Below, piece after piece: positions 61,660 through 64,000 of a DNA stretch of 64,000 bases. The position numbers and the translations under genes were made by a program. A model generated the notes under the pieces. It saw only the letters and a list, made by a program, of their open reading frames with translations. It made no database searches and was not told the DNA's origin. The stretch comes from Diaporthe sp. PMI_573 (lineage: Eukaryota; Ascomycota; Sordariomycetes; Diaporthales; Diaporthaceae). The DNA is taken from positions 620,001 through 684,000 of the forward strand of contig JAJTUP010000003.1 of the NCBI GenBank assembly GCA_021399435.1, read 5' to 3'. Numbering within the stretch: the first letter of the stretch is position 1; every line of letters starts with the position of its first letter.

Positions 61660-62389
61660 ATGACTGTGCCGCCCTCAGAGACCGCGATGCTGCCCCTAGA
61701 GATCACACTCGTCCTCGCAGCCACCCGCGACATGGGCATTGGCATGCGAGGGACCCTCCCCTGGACCGGGTTGAAAAAAGAAATGGCTTACTTCGCCAGG
61801 GTCACAAAACGGCTACCTCCTGCTGTAAGTCGGGCATTTCCTTCGCATAACTATTCAACCGTCTGTCTACCCGCAGATCTCACTTACACCTATACAGGTC
61901 GAATCTCCCGTGATGAACGCTGTGATCATGGGCCGTAAGACGTGGGAGAGCATACCGCCTAAATTCAGGCCGCTGAAGGGAAGGCTCAACGTCGTGATCA
62001 GCCGGTCTTTTGGTTCTCCCGCAGAAGAGCCAGCCAGTGCGGAGACGGAACCAGTCAAGGCTTCGTCCTTGGAGCAAGCCATCGCGTATCTCCAAAGGAA
62101 GTCCCAGGGAAGCTTAGGGCGGGTCTTCGTGATTGGCGGTGGTCAGATCTACGCTGCGGCCTTGGAGATGAAGGAGGCGAGAAGAGTGCTGTTGACAAAG
62201 GTCATGTCCGACTTTGAATGTGATACGTTCTTCTCTCTGAAGTTGAGCGACGAAGGGGAGAGCTCCTCGGGTTGGGAGAAGAGATCGAAGGAGGAATTGG
62301 ACAAATGGACTGGAGAGGTGGTTCCTGAGGGTGTCCAAGTTGAAAATGACACCTCTTATGAATTTCAGATGTGGGAGAGGACGAGTTGA
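61660..62389 (+). CDS. Dihydrofolate reductase
   Basis: Two exons (61660-61824, 61898-62389) give 218 residues, the fungal DHFR size. Motifs are LEITLVLAATRDMGIGMRGT and LPWTGLKKEMAYFARVTKR, VMNAVIMGRKTWESIPPKFR, LNVVISRSF, GRVFVIGGGQIYAAAL, SDFECDTFF and the C-terminal TSYEFQMWER. The substrate-binding acidic residue lies in the LKKEM helix, as usual in fungi. The enzyme reduces dihydrofolate to tetrahydrofolate with NADPH for thymidylate and purine synthesis. The intron is phase 0 after LPPA with GTAAGT and TATACAG. Start at 61660 is preceded by an A-rich context (AAAAACC). It shares its upstream spacer with eL41 and ends 131 bp from the convergent cbp3. Confidence 0.97.
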
Positions 62390-62520
62390 TACCTCATGAT
62401 ACCAAAATAATAATACATGACCCGGCCAACTCCAATGTGTGGTCCTTTTCCTTTATGAAGCTCATATCTTGCATATGAGTACATGTTGACTAGCGCTTGT
62501 GGAAGCATATCTATGCAACC

Positions 62521-63540
62521 TCACTTAAAGCGGCTGCTAGGCTTAGCTTTAGTCGGCTTGGGATCCGACGCAGCGCTCTGGGTAATCTGCTCGAGCGACG
62601 CCGGCTCGTCGACGAGTTTCAACTCGGCTGTAGGCTGCGTCTTGAACACGCTGCCCCCATGGTACAGCAGCGTAGGGTCGAGCATCTTGTCCAGAGACCT
62701 CGACACCGACCTCATCCAGCTGACAATGGCAGCAACGTGCCTCATGTCCACGTTTTCGTCAGCCTTGAAGATGTTCCTCCACACCGCCGACGCCATCACG
62801 GCGTCGCCCTTGACCATGCCCTCGTCGTACGCCAGTATCACGCCCCTCCACGTCTGGAACAGGTTCTGCAGGTGCCTCTGGCGGATCATGCGCGACGACA
62901 TGCCATGGTTCACCTCCATCACGTCCTCGGCGTTGTGGAAGAAGTGGTTCACCAGCTGGTTCTGCCACGCCTGCCACTGGTTCTTCTCAAGGCACCGTAA
63001 TCGCACGACTATGAGGTAGAGGTGCAACATGGTCACTTGCGACCATGTGCTGAACGTCGGGGGGAGACCAAATTCTGTGGGTCCCGTCGTTAGCACTCGC
63101 AGTCGCCTGCGGCCGAGGGTAAAGGAACTGAGCGCACCATCATGCCAGACACCACCTCCAACACCAATCTCCTCCCCGTCCTCGGTCATTGGCACCTCCT
63201 CTTTCTTCCTCAGCTCCGGTGAGATCTTGTAGTTGGCTGGTGCAGAGCACGCCTTGTAGATGCTCTCGGTGGCACCATAGATCTGGTAGGGTTGGACCGC
63301 TTTCGAGGGCAGGATCTTACTTGCAATTCCCAGCAAGGTCTGCGCGATTCCCGGTTGCTTCTCAGGCTGGGGTGGGTTTTGCGATCGGCTCGGCGCGGTC
63401 TGGTGGAACTGTCGCGCTGACGTCCTCGCGATCTCTGCGACGGCGGCCCGCTGGCCGACGGATGGGCGGTTGAGGTCGCGCAAGAGTCGTAGCTGTCTCC
63501 GCGCAACATCGCGACATGGTCTGCAAAGCCGGTCTGCCAT
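62521..63540 (-). CDS. Ubiquinol-cytochrome c reductase assembly chaperone Cbp3
   Basis: Exons 63540-63138 and 63074-62521 give 318 residues. The N-terminus is Arg-rich (DVARRQLRLLRDLNR), a mitochondrial presequence. The conserved ubiquinol-cytochrome c chaperone domain includes FGLPPTFSTWSQVTMLHLYL, QLVNHFFHNAEDVMEVNHG, GVILAYDEGMVKGDAVMAS and VWRNIFKADENVDMRHVA. The 63-nt intron (donor GTGCGC, branch GCTAAC, acceptor CCACAG) is 3n and stopless; removing it joins WHD to EFGLPPTFSTWSQ, as in relatives. Cbp3 with Cbp6 (UQCC1/2 in animals) binds the mitoribosome exit and newly made cytochrome b during complex III assembly. Start at 63540 is the first ATG that gives a presequence. Confidence 0.93.
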   Translation of the reverse strand: MADRLCRPCRDVARRQLRLLRDLNRPSVGQRAAVAEIARTSARQFHQTAPSRSQNPPQPEKQPGIAQTLLGIASKILPSKAVQPYQIYGATESIYKACSAPANYKISPELRKKEEVPMTEDGEEIGVGGGVWHDGALSSFTLGRRRLRVLTTGPTEFGLPPTFSTWSQVTMLHLYLIVVRLRCLEKNQWQAWQNQLVNHFFHNAEDVMEVNHGMSSRMIRQRHLQNLFQTWRGVILAYDEGMVKGDAVMASAVWRNIFKADENVDMRHVAAIVSWMRSVSRSLDKMLDPTLLYHGGSVFKTQPTAELKLVDEPASLEQITQSAASDPKPTKAKPSSRFK

Positions 63541-64000
63541 TGTGTATCGAAAGGGGTGTGAGGAGGGAGTAATTCCGAAGGACAAGGAATTGGCCGACAC
63601 TGCTCTCAGGTTGAGATTATAGATGTCATCGACGCTTAGCGCATCGCCGTCAAAAATATTGCTGCTGCTAATCCTTGTAACGGGCACTGCCGAGCCGGCT
63701 CCGAACTGAGATATCCGTGGACTTCAATGGGACATTGCGTTTTCCACATTAGATCCCTTGGTGCTGTTATCCTGTTTTGGCCATGCAATTGGTCTTATTG
63801 AGGGAGAATCATCATTTTGCATTTCGACAATTTCATAGCCCCTGTGGTCCGGCACTGTTGTGGAAATGCCTCGGATCATGATGGACCTGATCGACGACGC
63901 AAAACACACCCCTCCACCAGGCCTCATATTGCAACCCTCCACCATAGACTACTCGCCCTCGTCATGGCATTCGATATGTGAGGCACACAACTGTCGACTT
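63541..64000. other. Right edge, cbp3 promoter; possible next gene start
   Basis: The cbp3 5' flank. An ATG at 63964 on the plus strand is followed by a few codons and a GTGAGG donor-like site, which could be the first short exon of a gene cut by the window edge; too little is present to support it. Confidence 0.4.

Noticed and set aside
63964..64000. ATG with a following donor-like site at the right edge
   Set aside because: Possible first exon of the next gene, but five codons are too little to support a call.

Overview
The window is nuclear DNA of a filamentous ascomycete (Pezizomycotina, most likely a Sordariomycete; I cannot name the genus). The evidence is a GC-rich genome with well-spaced single genes, short introns with GTRNGT donors, CTAAC/CTGAC branch points and YAG acceptors, CT-rich leaders, and a gene set of ordinary fungal housekeeping and regulatory genes. 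I see no bacterial operons, CRISPR array, rRNA, tRNA, convincing transposon or secondary-metabolite cluster.

Layout, left to right: an empty 3 kb; a Ycf1-type ABCC vacuolar transporter (-) with two micro-exons and a 781-nt intron; an unrecognised conserved-looking protein (-) divergent from the SUMO E1 subunit Aos1 (+); Tif6/eIF6 (+); an unrecognised coiled-coil protein (+); complex I subunit B12/NDUFB3 (-, three small exons) divergent from the Caf1/Pop2 deadenylase (+); the GID ubiquitin-ligase RING subunit Gid9/Fyv10 (-); the bHLH-zipper factor Cbf1 (+); mitochondrial GABA transaminase (+); serine palmitoyltransferase subunit Lcb2 (+); a DUF4211 nuclear protein (+); Ste50 (-); a gene-poor 5.5 kb holding one tiny secreted cysteine-rich protein (+); the AAA/bromodomain chromatin factor Yta7/ATAD2 (-); RNA polymerase I subunit A49 (-); the 25-residue ribosomal protein eL41 (-) divergent from dihydrofolate reductase (+); and the complex III assembly chaperone Cbp3 (-), tail to tail with DHFR.

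The genes do not form a pathway cluster. There is a loose ribosome/growth theme (Tif6, A49, eL41, Caf1, DHFR) and a mitochondrial one (B12, GABA transaminase, Cbp3), but this is what a random housekeeping interval can look like. The parts most easily missed are three genes found only by reading splice sites or very short frames (eL41, B12/NDUFB3, the secreted peptide), and three introns whose length is a multiple of three and which contain no stop codon (YTA7, RPA49, CBP3). Two perfect TCACGTGA palindromes (the Cbf1 core site) lie upstream of cbf1 itself and between eL41 and DHFR. I found no clearly new multi-gene system; the best candidates for novelty are the secreted peptide and the two unrecognised proteins.
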